This document shows, in pieces, positions 53,616 to 62,352 of a stretch of DNA of 64,000 bases. This DNA is from Caviibacter sp963550915. Lineage in GTDB: Bacteria; Fusobacteriota; Fusobacteriia; Fusobacteriales; Leptotrichiaceae. The notes below the pieces were generated by a model. That model had not been told where the DNA came from, made no database searches, and saw only the letters and a list, made by a program, of their open reading frames with translations. The stretch covers positions 1-64,000 of the forward strand of contig CAUVEB010000004.1 of the NCBI GenBank assembly GCA_963550915.1, read 5' to 3'. Position numbers and translations under genes: made by a program. Numbering within the stretch: position 1 is the stretch's first letter; the number at the start of each line of letters is the position of its first letter.

Positions 53616-53950
53616 TATTTTACATATTCAATTTTTTGATTATAAACAAATCCCATTCCTTCAGATTTAGCTTGTATTTCACGTATATTTTCTAAGTCTG
53701 TTTTCATAACTTCAAGTCTTGATGTTTCTTTTTCTAATATTTTTAATTCTGTTCTTAAATTTTCATTACCTCTTGCAATATTAGATAAGCTATTGTTAGC
53801 TATAAGGTTTATTGTACCAAACACTACTATTACTGCAAGCATTAAGCTTATCATAGCAACTTCTTTTGTTAATTGTACTGAAGAAACTGATTCTACCTTT
53901 TCTTTAAATATTGATATATTTTTATTAATTACATTTACTCTTGTATTCAT
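53615..53950 (-). CDS. ftsL: FtsL-like bitopic division protein
   Basis: A 111-residue protein: ~30 cytoplasmic residues, one transmembrane helix (~33-52) and a heptad-rich coiled coil (~56-95, with LRTELKILEKETSRLEVM), the layout of FtsL. Sequence alone is weak, as FtsL diverges fast; the call rests on its place directly after rsmH in the mraZ-rsmH-ftsL order, with a 4-nt overlap. FtsL joins FtsB and FtsQ in activating septal wall synthesis. The usual next gene, ftsI, is missing here. Confidence 0.7.
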   Translation of the reverse strand: MNTRVNVINKNISIFKEKVESVSSVQLTKEVAMISLMLAVIVVFGTINLIANNSLSNIARGNENLRTELKILEKETSRLEVMKTDLENIREIQAKSEGMGFVYNQKIEYVK

Positions 53951-54873
53951 CTTTCTATCCTTTCAAATATTCTAAGTTTTGCTGAATGTGCTCTATTATT
54001 TTCATCTAATTCATCTGAATTAGCTACTATAGCTTTTTTATTTAATATTCTTCCATATGATTTTTTATTACACACACATATAGGTATGTCTTTTGGACAA
54101 CTACATGGATTTTCATAGTATCTAAACTTTTCTTTAACAATCCTATCTTCAAGTGAATGGAATGTTATTATAAGTAGTCTTCCGTTATTATTAAGTAGAT
54201 TTATCGCTTTATCTATCGCTTTTTCAAGTACTTCAAGCTCATTATTTACATATATTCTTATTGCTTGAAATGTTCTTTTTGCTGGATGTTTTTTCATCTT
54301 TTTACCAATTGCTTTTATAACAATATTGGCAAGTTCAGTTGTTGTTTCAATATTTTTTGTTTCTCTTGTTCTTACAATATAGCTTGCAATTTTTCTTGCT
54401 TTTGGTTCTTCACCATATTTATATATTATATCTGCAAGCTCTTTTTCACTAAATTCATTTATAACTTCATATGCCGATAATTTTTTACTAGTATCCATTC
54501 TCATATCAAGTTTTGCCTCATATTTATATGAGAATCCTCTTGACATGTCATCAAGTTGTTTTGATGAAACACCTATATCCATAAGTATTCTATCTACTTT
54601 TTCATAGCCTGCTAGATAAATTACAGTATCCATATTTTGAAAATTATTTCTAAATATTTTTATCTTATCTTCATATCCGTTTATATTACTATTTACATAA
54701 TCAATTGCATTTTGATCTTGATCTATTGCTATAAGCTTAGAGTTTTTTGTACTATTTTCTAAAATACCCATACTATGACCACCGCCACCTAAAGTGCAGT
54801 CTAAGTAAATAGCATCTTTATCTACGATAATATTTTCTATAACCTCATCATATAATACTGCCTTATGGTACAT
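53947..54873 (-). CDS. rsmH: 16S rRNA (cytosine1402-N4)-methyltransferase
   Basis: A 308-residue RsmH (MraW). SAM motif I is YLDCTLGGGGHSMGIL (~23-38), with MDIGVSSKQLDD (~99-110) and the later HPAKRTFQAIRIYVNNEL (~198-215), the family's hallmark. It sits between mraZ (14 nt upstream) and the FtsL-like gene. Confidence 0.97.
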   Translation of the reverse strand: MYHKAVLYDEVIENIIVDKDAIYLDCTLGGGGHSMGILENSTKNSKLIAIDQDQNAIDYVNSNINGYEDKIKIFRNNFQNMDTVIYLAGYEKVDRILMDIGVSSKQLDDMSRGFSYKYEAKLDMRMDTSKKLSAYEVINEFSEKELADIIYKYGEEPKARKIASYIVRTRETKNIETTTELANIVIKAIGKKMKKHPAKRTFQAIRIYVNNELEVLEKAIDKAINLLNNNGRLLIITFHSLEDRIVKEKFRYYENPCSCPKDIPICVCNKKSYGRILNKKAIVANSDELDENNRAHSAKLRIFERIER

Positions 54874-54887
54874 TTATTCCCCTTACT

Positions 54888-55310
54888 TTAAAAATCAATC
54901 TCATTTACTAATTCATTAATATTTTCTAAATTATCACTAAGATATTTATCCCAAACATCTTTAGACCAAATTTCTATTCTGTCATTATTTCCTGTTACAA
55001 CTATATCTTTTACCATTTTTGAATGTTCGATAAGTGCTTGTGGTATATTTATTCTTCCTTGTGCATCAAATTGTAACTCTGTTGCTGCAGATAATAAGAA
55101 TCTTGAATATTTTCTGTGAACATCTTTTGTGAAATTTATTTTCTCTAATTTTGCTAGTTGTTCTTTCCATTTTTCAAGTGTAAATAAATCAACGCAATTG
55201 TCTAAACCTCTTGTGATTACGAAACCATCTGTTAATTGTTCTCTAAATTTTGATGGAAAAGTTATTCTACCTTTTGTATCCATTTTACAATTAAATTCTC
55301 CAATAAACAT
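54888..55310 (-). CDS. mraZ: Transcriptional regulator MraZ
   Basis: A 140-residue MraZ with two SpoVT/AbrB-like halves: MFIGEFNCKMDTKGRITFPSKFRE (1-24) and the second DAQGRINIPQALIEH (~81-95). It binds repeated TGGG-like boxes upstream of its own operon and represses division genes. Four such boxes with a 10-bp period lie just upstream. The ATG at 55310 is only a few bases from the last box, so bound MraZ would cover the leader region. Confidence 0.96.
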   Translation of the reverse strand: MFIGEFNCKMDTKGRITFPSKFREQLTDGFVITRGLDNCVDLFTLEKWKEQLAKLEKINFTKDVHRKYSRFLLSAATELQFDAQGRINIPQALIEHSKMVKDIVVTGNNDRIEIWSKDVWDKYLSDNLENINELVNEIDF

Positions 55311-55321
55311 ATAATTTCACC

Positions 55322-55355
55322 CCACAATCTTCCACAATTTTACACAATTAACCAC
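55322..55355 (-). promoter_or_regulatory. MraZ operator: four GTGG-type boxes at 10-bp spacing
   Basis: On the minus strand the tetramers GTGG (55352-55355), GTGT (55342-55345), GTGG (55332-55335) and GTGG (55322-55325) recur exactly every 10 bp, separated by AT-rich hexamers. This matches the known TGGGN-N5 spacing of MraZ boxes in other bacteria. The array lies between the -10 region and the mraZ ATG. Confidence 0.75.
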
Positions 55356-55360
55356 TTCTT

Positions 55361-55394
55361 ACTATAAGATACAACATTTTTTAATAAAATGCAA
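55361..55394 (-). promoter_or_regulatory. Candidate mraZ promoter
   Basis: Two weak -10 options overlap: TATAGT (55361-55366) and TATCTT (55366-55371), the latter 17 bp from TTGCAT (55389-55394). Either puts the start site inside or next to the MraZ box array. The rest of the 304-bp gap (55311-55614) is AT-rich sequence with the barrel-gene promoter at its far end; I see no gene in it. Confidence 0.4.
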
Positions 55395-55551
55395 TAGTTT
55401 TTAGTAAAATAATTGTAAAAAGTGAATTTTTTATTTTTATTTGGTTAAATAAGTATCTAATTATGAATAATAATTATGAAAATATATAGATAAATTTTAA
55501 AAAAATGCATTTAAATAGTTATAAAATAATTTTTTGTATACTCTGTTATCA

Positions 55552-55581
55552 TTGACATATTATTTGAAATATTAGTATAAT
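55552..55581 (+). promoter_or_regulatory. Promoter of outer-membrane barrel gene
   Basis: -35 TTGACA (55552-55557, perfect), an 18-bp spacer and -10 TATAAT (55576-55581, perfect). It predicts strong expression; the leader is about 27 nt. Confidence 0.8.
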
Positions 55582-55614
55582 TAATTAAGATTTAATTATG
55601 AAAGGAAAAAAAAT

Positions 55615-56103
55615 ATGTTAAAAAAGTGTATAATTTTAGTTACATTACTGTTATCAACAACTGTATTTGCAAGTAGAAACCACGCAAACTTTAAGGTTTT
55701 AGTTAATACTGGTGTAACAGTTCATGAAGAATTAACAAAGCCAAAAGCTATCCTTAATCTTGGTACTACTTTTTATAAAACAGTAAATCCATATGATCAA
55801 TTAAATGTAAATTTAGGACTTGGTGCAGAAATTGGTTCACATTTTACAAAAAGTGAAGCTGTTGGTGTGTTCTCTCCATTTGTTTCACTTGAATTAAAAC
55901 GTAACATTACTGCATATACAGATGTATATGGCGGTATAAATTTAGGAACTTCAACTTCTTTTGCACATAATAAAGCGGCAAAAACAAGTTTTAATGTTAA
56001 AACTTTTGTAGGATTAACATTCTATGACAAAGTAAGTATTGAACTTGGTGTTGGAAGTCCTAGTACATTTAGTTTTGGAATCGGTGCAAGAATTGGGTTA
56101 TAA
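55615..56103 (+). CDS. Small outer-membrane beta-barrel protein
   Basis: A 162-residue exported protein. Signal peptide: MLKKCIILVTLLLSTTVFAS, with cleavage likely after VFA. The mature ~143 residues alternate hydrophobic and polar residues in about eight strands (for example LNVNLGLGAEIG, SPFVSLELKRN, TDVYGGINLG, FNVKTFVGLTF), rich in Gly and aromatic residues. It ends FGIGARIGL, which resembles a closing beta-strand but lacks the usual terminal Phe. It fits an eight-stranded barrel such as OmpA/OmpW-like proteins; no known family is evident to me. It is monocistronic with a consensus promoter. Confidence 0.65.
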   Translation: MLKKCIILVTLLLSTTVFASRNHANFKVLVNTGVTVHEELTKPKAILNLGTTFYKTVNPYDQLNVNLGLGAEIGSHFTKSEAVGVFSPFVSLELKRNITAYTDVYGGINLGTSTSFAHNKAAKTSFNVKTFVGLTFYDKVSIELGVGSPSTFSFGIGARIGL

Positions 56104-56105
56104 TA

Positions 56106-56139
56106 AAAAAAGTCAGTACAATTTGTACTGACATTTTTT
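56106..56139. terminator. Bidirectional terminator, barrel gene / cdd
   Basis: A 9-bp stem GTCAGTACA (56112-56120) / TGTACTGAC (56124-56132), loop of three, flanked by a run of A and a run of seven T. It serves the barrel gene and the nucleoside operon. Confidence 0.88.
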
Positions 56140-56142
56140 TAT

Positions 56143-56538
56143 CTATAAGTCATTAGGTCCAAAACTATAAGGTATAATTTCATCAACACTAAATTCTCTT
56201 ATCTCTTCATTATTACTATTACCTAGTATAATTCTTGTATTCTCATCTGAAAATTCAGAAATAACCTGTCTACATGCTCCACAAGGACTAATAGGTCTTT
56301 TAACATTTGCTGTTATATATATTCTTTTTATTTTCTTTAAGCCATTAGTTACCCCTGTTGTTATTGCATTTCTTTCAGCACATAATCCTAAATTATATGA
56401 TGAATTTTCAACATTAATACCTATATATTCGTTGTCATCTTGGTCTATAACTATAGATGCAACTGGAAAATGTGAATATGGAACATATGCCCTTTTTAAT
56501 AATTTATTTGCTTTTTCTATATATTCCTTATCTTTCAT
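56143..56538 (-). CDS. cdd: Cytidine deaminase
   Basis: A ~131-residue cytidine/deoxycytidine deaminase that makes uridine or deoxyuridine and so feeds Pdp in the same operon. The zinc site is CAERNA (~69-74), where Cys replaces the His of large Cdd forms and Glu is the proton shuttle, plus PCGACRQ (~102-108). This three-Cys type is the small tetrameric form. The start is the ATG at 56538, after AGGTG; a GTG three codons earlier is part of that site. It is the last gene of the locus. Confidence 0.95.
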   Translation of the reverse strand: MKDKEYIEKANKLLKRAYVPYSHFPVASIVIDQDDNEYIGINVENSSYNLGLCAERNAITTGVTNGLKKIKRIYITANVKRPISPCGACRQVISEFSDENTRIILGNSNNEEIREFSVDEIIPYSFGPNDL

Positions 56539-56547
56539 AAAAATCAC

Positions 56548-57258
56548 CTAAAATTTTAAAGCTGTTTCAAGTGCTGTAATTATCATATCGTTGAATGTTA
56601 ATTGTCTTTCTTCTGCAGTTGTGCTTTCTCCTGTTACTAATGAGTCACTTATTGTAAGTAATGTTAGTGCTTTAACATTATACTTAGCAGCTAATGTGTA
56701 TAATTGTGCTGTTTCCATTTCAACACATAACACACCAAATTTAGCCCATTTCTTCCAAGCATCCTTATCATCACCATAGAAAGTATCACTTGTTAAAATA
56801 TTTCCTGCTTTAACTGAAAGACCTTTTTGTTTAGCAATATTATATGCTTCAATAAATAGTTCGTAGTTTGCAGTTGGTGCATAATCAGCACCATTAAATC
56901 TTAATTTATTTATATTTGAATCTGTTGAACTTGACATTGCTAGTACAACATCTCTTATTTTAACACTTTCATGCATTGAACCTGCTGTACCTATTCTCAT
57001 AAGTGTTTTACAACCAAAATGGTTAATTAATTCATCAGCATAAATTCCAATTGATGGTACTCCCATACCCGTTCCTTGAATAGATATTCTTTTTCCTTTA
57101 TATGTTCCTGTAAACCCTAACATACCTCTTACATTGTTGTATTGCACAACATCTTCTAAGAAAGTTTCTGCTATATACTTAGCTCTTAGTGGATCTCCTG
57201 GTAATAATACTACTTCTGCTATATCTCCTTTATTTGCCCCAATATGTGGTGTTGCCAT
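56548..57258 (-). CDS. deoD: Purine-nucleoside phosphorylase (DeoD type)
   Basis: A 236-residue hexameric-type PNP that splits purine (deoxy)nucleosides with phosphate. It begins MATPHIGANKGDIAEVVLLPGDPLRAK, and has GTGMGVPSIGIYA (~62-74), FYGDD (~160) and VEMETAQLY (~179-187), all DeoD marks. It starts one base into the deoC stop, so translation is coupled. It gives (deoxy)ribose-1-phosphate to the pathway. Confidence 0.97.
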   Translation of the reverse strand: MATPHIGANKGDIAEVVLLPGDPLRAKYIAETFLEDVVQYNNVRGMLGFTGTYKGKRISIQGTGMGVPSIGIYADELINHFGCKTLMRIGTAGSMHESVKIRDVVLAMSSSTDSNINKLRFNGADYAPTANYELFIEAYNIAKQKGLSVKAGNILTSDTFYGDDKDAWKKWAKFGVLCVEMETAQLYTLAAKYNVKALTLLTISDSLVTGESTTAEERQLTFNDMIITALETALKF

Positions 57259-57917
57259 TAATATCCCTCTCCCTCTTCATTATTAATAATTGCAATTCCC
57301 GATGATGTTCCAAGTCTACTTGCTCCTAATTCTATATATTTCTTAGCAACTTCGTATGATTTAACTCCACCAGATGCTTTAACTAAAGCATTATCTCCTA
57401 CTACTTTTTTCATAAGTGCTACATCTTCATATGTTGCTCCACCAGTTCCAAATCCTGTTGAAGTCTTAACAAAATCTGCTTTTGCATTTAGTGATAATTC
57501 ACATGCTTTTACTTTTTCTTCTTCTGTTAAATAACAAGTTTCTATTATAACTTTAAGTACATTTGAACCTATAGCCTTTTTTATAGCTCTTATTTCATTT
57601 TCAACATACTCAAATTCTCCTGCTTTTAACATTCCTACATTGATTACCATGTCAATTTCACTAGCACCATCTGCTATAGCTTTTGATGCTTCGTAAACTT
57701 TTACACTTGTATCCATAGCACCAAGTGGGAATCCAACTACAGCCGCAACTTTAACACTAGTGTTTTCAAGTAATTCTTTACATTTTGCAACATAACAACC
57801 ATTTACACAAACTGAATAAAAATCATATGTTTTAGCTTCGTTACATAGTTTTTCAATATCAGCAGGTGTTGTCATTGCTTTTAGTACTGTATGGTCTATA
57901 TATTTACTAATTTTCAT
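57258..57917 (-). CDS. deoC: Deoxyribose-phosphate aldolase
   Basis: A 219-residue class I aldolase that converts 2-deoxyribose-5-phosphate to glyceraldehyde-3-phosphate and acetaldehyde. Typical segments are YIDHTVLKAMT (~6-16), EIDMVINVGMLKAGE (~87-101) and VKASGGVKSYE (~178-188), where the Lys forms the Schiff base. It lies 18 nt after pdp and overlaps deoD. A phosphopentomutase gene, needed to link the two steps, is not in the window. Confidence 0.96.
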   Translation of the reverse strand: MKISKYIDHTVLKAMTTPADIEKLCNEAKTYDFYSVCVNGCYVAKCKELLENTSVKVAAVVGFPLGAMDTSVKVYEASKAIADGASEIDMVINVGMLKAGEFEYVENEIRAIKKAIGSNVLKVIIETCYLTEEEKVKACELSLNAKADFVKTSTGFGTGGATYEDVALMKKVVGDNALVKASGGVKSYEVAKKYIELGASRLGTSSGIAIINNEEGEGY

Positions 57918-57934
57918 TTTATTACTCCTTTTCT

Positions 57935-59239
57935 TTATTCTATTATCTCCAATATTGCTTTTGGTTTTTCAACTTTTGTATCTCCAATTATATATGCATC
58001 TAGTATAAAATCAATTGACTGTTTTAAATTAGTATCATCATTATATGATATAATAGCTAATACTTCATCTTTTTCAACTTTATCTGATACTTTTTTTAGC
58101 ACTTTTAATCCTACACTATGATCTATAACAGAATCTTTAGTGGCACGACCTGCTCCTACAACCATGGCAGCCTTACCAATTTCTTCTGTTTTAATCTTAT
58201 GCACATAACCTGATTTATTACTTTTTACTTCATAAGTGTATTTTGCACTAGGAAGTAATGAATAATCATTTACAAGCTCAGGATTTCCTCCGCTTTCTTT
58301 TATAAACTCAGCTAATTTTTCTAATGCTTTACCATTTTCTATGACTTGGTCTATAATTTTTTCAGCATCTTTTATATCCTTAACTTCAGCTTTTGATTTT
58401 AATGCAAGTCCTACAATAGTGTATACAACTTCTTTTAAATCTTGTGGGAAATTACCCTTTAAAGCTTCTATACCCTCAATTACTTCATTTGCATTCCCTA
58501 TATTATACCCTAAAGGTTCATCCATATTTGATAGTACAACTTTTACTTTTCTATTTGCACCACGACCTATTGCAACCATTCTATTAGCAAGCTCTTTTGC
58601 CTGTTTTATATCTTTCATAAAAGCACCGTCTCCAACTTTTACATCAAGTATAATAACATTTGAGTCAATTGCTAACTTTTTACTCATTATACTACTTGCA
58701 ATAAGTGGTATTGAAGGTACTGTAGCACTTACATCTCTTAGCGAGTATAATTTCTTATCTAGTGGAACTATATTATCACTATAACCCATAAGACCTATAC
58801 CTGTCTTATTTGCAATAGAAATTAATTCTTCTTTTGTATTTGAAAAATTAAAACCACTTATTGATTCAAATTTATCAATTGTACCTCCAGTATGACCAAG
58901 TCCCTTACCTGATAATTTAGCTGTTCCCATACCAAGTGATGCAATTATTGGAGCTAAAACTATAGTAACTTTATCTCCTACTCCACCTGTACTGTGTTTA
59001 TCAACTAAAAATCTATCTAAATTTTCAAATTTAATTACATCTCCAGAATCTCTCATTTTTTTTGTGAATTCAATAAGTTCTTCATCAGTCATACCATTAA
59101 AGTATGTTGCCATTAAAAATGCAGATAATTGATAATCTGGAACTATGCCTTTTTGACATTCATCTAACAAATAATCTATTTCTTCTTTTGTTAATTCAAT
59201 TCCATCTCTTTTCTTTTGTATAATATCTACTATTCTCAT
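57935..59239 (-). CDS. pdp: Pyrimidine-nucleoside phosphorylase
   Basis: A ~434-residue nucleoside phosphorylase II that acts on uridine, thymidine and deoxyuridine. Signature: LSGKGLGHTGGTIDKFES (~109-126), preceded by DKHSTGGVGDKVTI (~79-92). The Lys-rich C-terminal domain is complete. The start is at 59239 (MRIVDIIQ), with GGAG upstream; the longer frame adds 8 residues with no ribosome site. A terminator-like hairpin separates it from the BMP gene, which may lower expression of the catabolic genes relative to the importer. Confidence 0.94.
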   Translation of the reverse strand: MRIVDIIQKKRDGIELTKEEIDYLLDECQKGIVPDYQLSAFLMATYFNGMTDEELIEFTKKMRDSGDVIKFENLDRFLVDKHSTGGVGDKVTIVLAPIIASLGMGTAKLSGKGLGHTGGTIDKFESISGFNFSNTKEELISIANKTGIGLMGYSDNIVPLDKKLYSLRDVSATVPSIPLIASSIMSKKLAIDSNVIILDVKVGDGAFMKDIKQAKELANRMVAIGRGANRKVKVVLSNMDEPLGYNIGNANEVIEGIEALKGNFPQDLKEVVYTIVGLALKSKAEVKDIKDAEKIIDQVIENGKALEKLAEFIKESGGNPELVNDYSLLPSAKYTYEVKSNKSGYVHKIKTEEIGKAAMVVGAGRATKDSVIDHSVGLKVLKKVSDKVEKDEVLAIISYNDDTNLKQSIDFILDAYIIGDTKVEKPKAILEIIE

Positions 59240-59255
59240 TGTTACTCCATTTCTA

Positions 59256-59283
59256 AAAAACAAAAACAGGCAACACCTGTTTT
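59256..59283 (-). terminator. Terminator/attenuator between BMP gene and pdp
   Basis: An 8-bp stem AAAACAGG (59263-59270) / CCTGTTTT (59276-59283) with loop CAACA, followed on the minus strand by T-rich sequence. It lies inside the locus, so partial termination is likely. Confidence 0.7.
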
Positions 59284-59303
59284 CATTTTTTAGTTACTTT
59301 TTC

Positions 59304-60320
59304 TTATTTAGGAACTTCTTCACTTACAACAATCTTACCTTCAACAATATCTTTTGTTATTTCTTTAATCTTGTCGATGTTTTCTTGTCCAATTATATCT
59401 TTAGTGAATTCAAATTCAGTTGTTCCAACACCGTCTTCTTTAATTCCATATAAATGTATTCCAAATGCAAAGTTACCTTCTAAAACTTCTTTAACTGTTG
59501 AGAATACAGCTTTGTCAACATTTTTAATCATTGATGTTAAAACTGTTCCTTTTTCAACACCGTCTTGGTTAGAGTCTACACCAATTGCATATACATTGTT
59601 TTCTTTTGCAGCTTGGAATACTCCTGAACCAGAAGCACCTGATGCGTGATATATAATGTCAGCACCTTTTTTGATTAATGTTTCAGTTAGTGCTTTTGCA
59701 GCAACTGGGTCGTTGAATGGGTTTGAACCATTAACGAAAACTGATAAAATGTTGATATTTGGATTTATGTATTTAGCACCTTGAATATAACCAGCTTGGA
59801 ATCTAGTTATAACTGGAGCTTCTACTCCACCTACAAATCCAATTGTACCTGTTTTAGTCATTAATGCAGATAATGCACCACATAAGAATGAACCTTCTTG
59901 TTCTTTGAACACTAATGAAGAAACATTTGGTAAGTCAGTTACCACTTCATCAATTAAAGCAAATTTTTGTTCTGGGAACTCTTTTGCTACTGCAACTAGT
60001 GAATCCTTCATTGAGAACCCAACTGCAATTATTAATTCATATTCACCTTTTTCAGCATAGTTTGATAATTGATTTTGTGCTTCTGCTGATGGATCTTTTG
60101 GTTCATAGTAATCATATTGAATACCTAATTTTTCTACTGCTTCCATTAATCCTCTATTTGCTGAGTCATTAAATGATTTATCTCCTAAACCTCCAGTAGA
60201 ATATACTATTGCTATTTTCTTAGCTTTTCCTTCAGGTTTCATAGCATCTGTTTTTGAACCACATGAAACTAATAACATCATTGTAATAATTGCACCAATT
60301 AATGATACGATTCTTTTCAT
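59304..60320 (-). CDS. BMP-family nucleoside-binding lipoprotein
   Basis: A 338-residue lipoprotein (lipobox LLVSC, Cys20) of the BMP/PnrA family, the nucleoside receptor for the ABC importer encoded upstream. Conserved segments are STGGLGDKSFNDSANRGL (~41-58), GSFLCGALSALMTKTGTIGFVGG (~143-165) and the PASP-like GSNPFNDPVAAK (~198-209). It is tethered outside the inner membrane. Its own -10 region and GGAGG lie upstream, so it may be made in excess over the transporter. Confidence 0.93.
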   Translation of the reverse strand: MKRIVSLIGAIITMMLLVSCGSKTDAMKPEGKAKKIAIVYSTGGLGDKSFNDSANRGLMEAVEKLGIQYDYYEPKDPSAEAQNQLSNYAEKGEYELIIAVGFSMKDSLVAVAKEFPEQKFALIDEVVTDLPNVSSLVFKEQEGSFLCGALSALMTKTGTIGFVGGVEAPVITRFQAGYIQGAKYINPNINILSVFVNGSNPFNDPVAAKALTETLIKKGADIIYHASGASGSGVFQAAKENNVYAIGVDSNQDGVEKGTVLTSMIKNVDKAVFSTVKEVLEGNFAFGIHLYGIKEDGVGTTEFEFTKDIIGQENIDKIKEITKDIVEGKIVVSEEVPK

Positions 60321-60369
60321 TAAACTTTCCTCCTAAATAATTTATATATACTCGTCTTTAGTATACTAC

Positions 60370-60380
60370 ATTATACCTCA
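60370..60380 (-). promoter_or_regulatory. Promoter element of BMP gene with shared motif
   Basis: TGAGGTATAAT on the minus strand contains a -10 TATAAT about 50 nt before the BMP ATG. The same 11-mer occurs upstream of the importer ATPase gene (63949-63959). Confidence 0.5.
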
Positions 60381-60413
60381 TTTTTTTAAAAATGTGTATT
60401 AATTTGAATTTTT

Positions 60414-61277
60414 TTATTTTTCGTAAGGTTTTCCGCCTGCTTTTGGAGCTCTTGCCTTACCTACAAACCCTACTAACACTATTAATGTTAATATATATGG
60501 AATAGTTGCTAAAAATTGTTGTGGTATAGGTAATGCTGATGCTTTTGCATAATCTGAGAACGCTTGTCCAAATGCAAATAGTAATGAAGCTAATATTGCT
60601 CCTAGTGGATTCCATTTACCAAATATCATTGCAGCAAGTGCCATATATCCTCTACCTGCTGACATGTTGCTTATAAATTGTTGTAATACTACTGTTGACA
60701 TATATGCACCACCAAGACCTGCAAACATACCAGATAATATTACTCCATAATATCTATATTTATATACATTAATACCTACAGTATCTGCTGCAAGTGGATG
60801 TTCTCCAACTGCTCTAATTCTAAGTCCAAATACTGTTTTATATACTATAAAATATGTTAATATTGCAATTGCATAAATTGCTATTAATACATACATTTTG
60901 TTAGCTGTTGAACTTGCTGAAGGTGTTGAACCTGCAGATTTAAATAAAGTTTTAATTAAAAATCCTGTTGTTGAAACTGCGAATAAATTTATTGCAACTC
61001 CACTTACAATTTGATTTCCTTTTAAGTGTATACTTGTAACTGCGTGAATAACAGATACTAGTCCACCTACTATTATACCAACTACAATACCTAAGTATGG
61101 ATTACCAGTATATATATTTGTAACTGCTGCTGCAAAAGCACCTGATAACATCATACCCTCAAGCCCTATATTTACAACACCTGATAGTTCACATAGACAA
61201 GCACCTACTGCTGTTATTAGAACTGGTGGAGCTAGAATTATTGTTTGTTTTAATAAAGTCATAATAATTTGTAACAT
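60414..61277 (-). CDS. Nucleoside ABC transporter permease 2 (NupQ-like)
   Basis: A ~287-residue permease of the BPD_transp_2/RbsC type, about eight to ten helices. The N-terminal part reads GACLCELSGVVNIGLEGMMLSGAF (~24-47), a hallmark of BMP-linked nucleoside permeases (YufQ/NupQ). The start is placed at 61277 (MLQIIM), 10 nt after AAGGAG; an alternative Met lies 5 codons in. It lies 1 nt after the NupP-like stop. Confidence 0.92.
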   Translation of the reverse strand: MLQIIMTLLKQTIILAPPVLITAVGACLCELSGVVNIGLEGMMLSGAFAAAVTNIYTGNPYLGIVVGIIVGGLVSVIHAVTSIHLKGNQIVSGVAINLFAVSTTGFLIKTLFKSAGSTPSASSTANKMYVLIAIYAIAILTYFIVYKTVFGLRIRAVGEHPLAADTVGINVYKYRYYGVILSGMFAGLGGAYMSTVVLQQFISNMSAGRGYMALAAMIFGKWNPLGAILASLLFAFGQAFSDYAKASALPIPQQFLATIPYILTLIVLVGFVGKARAPKAGGKPYEK

Positions 61278-61278
61278 A

Positions 61279-62352
61279 TTAATTCTTCTCCTTTCTCTTC
61301 TTAAGTACATACTTAAATAAGTTTTCAGCTGCAACTAATATAATTATTAGTGCTTGTATTATATATACTATTTCTTTGTCTAATTTATAGTCAATTTGTA
61401 GTGTTTGACCACCAATTTCAAGTGCTGCATAGAATATTGATGCAACTATTATACCAAATGGATTATTCTTACCAAGTAGTGATACTGCAATTCCAGTAAA
61501 TCCGAAATCTCCCATTATTGGTTCAGTATAAACATATTGAGTTGAACCTCCTAATATTCTTTCAGCTCCTCCTATACCTGCTATAGCCCCTGCAATACCC
61601 ATTGCAATGAATGCTATAATTTTAGGATTTATCCCAGCATTTTCTGCTGCTGTTGGATTATATCCAACTGCCTTTATCTTATAACCTAAAGTTGTATTCT
61701 TAAAGAAGTAGTAAGCAGCTATACAAGTTGCTATTGCTATTATAAATCCAATATTAAGTGATTGTTTTGTAATTTCTTGAAATAAAGTTGGAAGTCTTAC
61801 ACCTTCATATACAGGTACAGTTTGTGTATTTGATGATGCAGGATCTCTAAGTGGTCCTGATAACAAATAATTTTGTATAGGTGATATTGTATAGTTTAAC
61901 ATTATAGTACTTATAACTTCATTTATTCCAAATACTGATTTTAAAAGTCCAGCTATACCTGCCCATAAAAATCCAAATAATGCTGCTACAAATATTGCAA
62001 CAAATATATTTCCAAAGAAATTATGAAAATATATACCAACTAATGTAGCCCCTATTCCTCCAGCCATCATTTGACCTTGAACCCCAATATTAAACATTCC
62101 TGCTCTAAATGATATCATTACAGCAAGTGATGAAAATAAAAGAGGTGTTGAGTAAACTAGAGTTTTTGCTAGTCCATTAAAAGGATATCTATTTGATGTC
62201 TGATAAAAAGCTGATTTAACCATACTTGCATATGCCATAAGTGGATTAACTCCTTTTATAGCAATTACTACTGCACCAATTAAAAGTGCTATGAAAACTG
62301 CAAGTAATGATGGAAGAATTGAATACAATCCTTGTTTTATTTTCTTATTCAT
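61279..62352 (-). CDS. Nucleoside ABC transporter permease 1 (NupP-like)
   Basis: A 357-residue permease of the same family, with the conserved MISFRAGMFNIGVQGQMMAGG (~79-99) that mirrors the partner's motif and an EAA-like KAVGYNPTAAENAGI (~228-242). It forms the channel heterodimer with the NupQ-like protein. It overlaps the ATPase gene by 8 nt, so the subunits are made together. Confidence 0.92.
   Translation of the reverse strand: MNKKIKQGLYSILPSLLAVFIALLIGAVVIAIKGVNPLMAYASMVKSAFYQTSNRYPFNGLAKTLVYSTPLLFSSLAVMISFRAGMFNIGVQGQMMAGGIGATLVGIYFHNFFGNIFVAIFVAALFGFLWAGIAGLLKSVFGINEVISTIMLNYTISPIQNYLLSGPLRDPASSNTQTVPVYEGVRLPTLFQEITKQSLNIGFIIAIATCIAAYYFFKNTTLGYKIKAVGYNPTAAENAGINPKIIAFIAMGIAGAIAGIGGAERILGGSTQYVYTEPIMGDFGFTGIAVSLLGKNNPFGIIVASIFYAALEIGGQTLQIDYKLDKEIVYIIQALIIILVAAENLFKYVLKKRKEKN

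Noticed and set aside
58341..58784. Plus-strand frame of 147 codons
   Set aside because: It is the antisense shadow of pdp, without a ribosome site or known motif.
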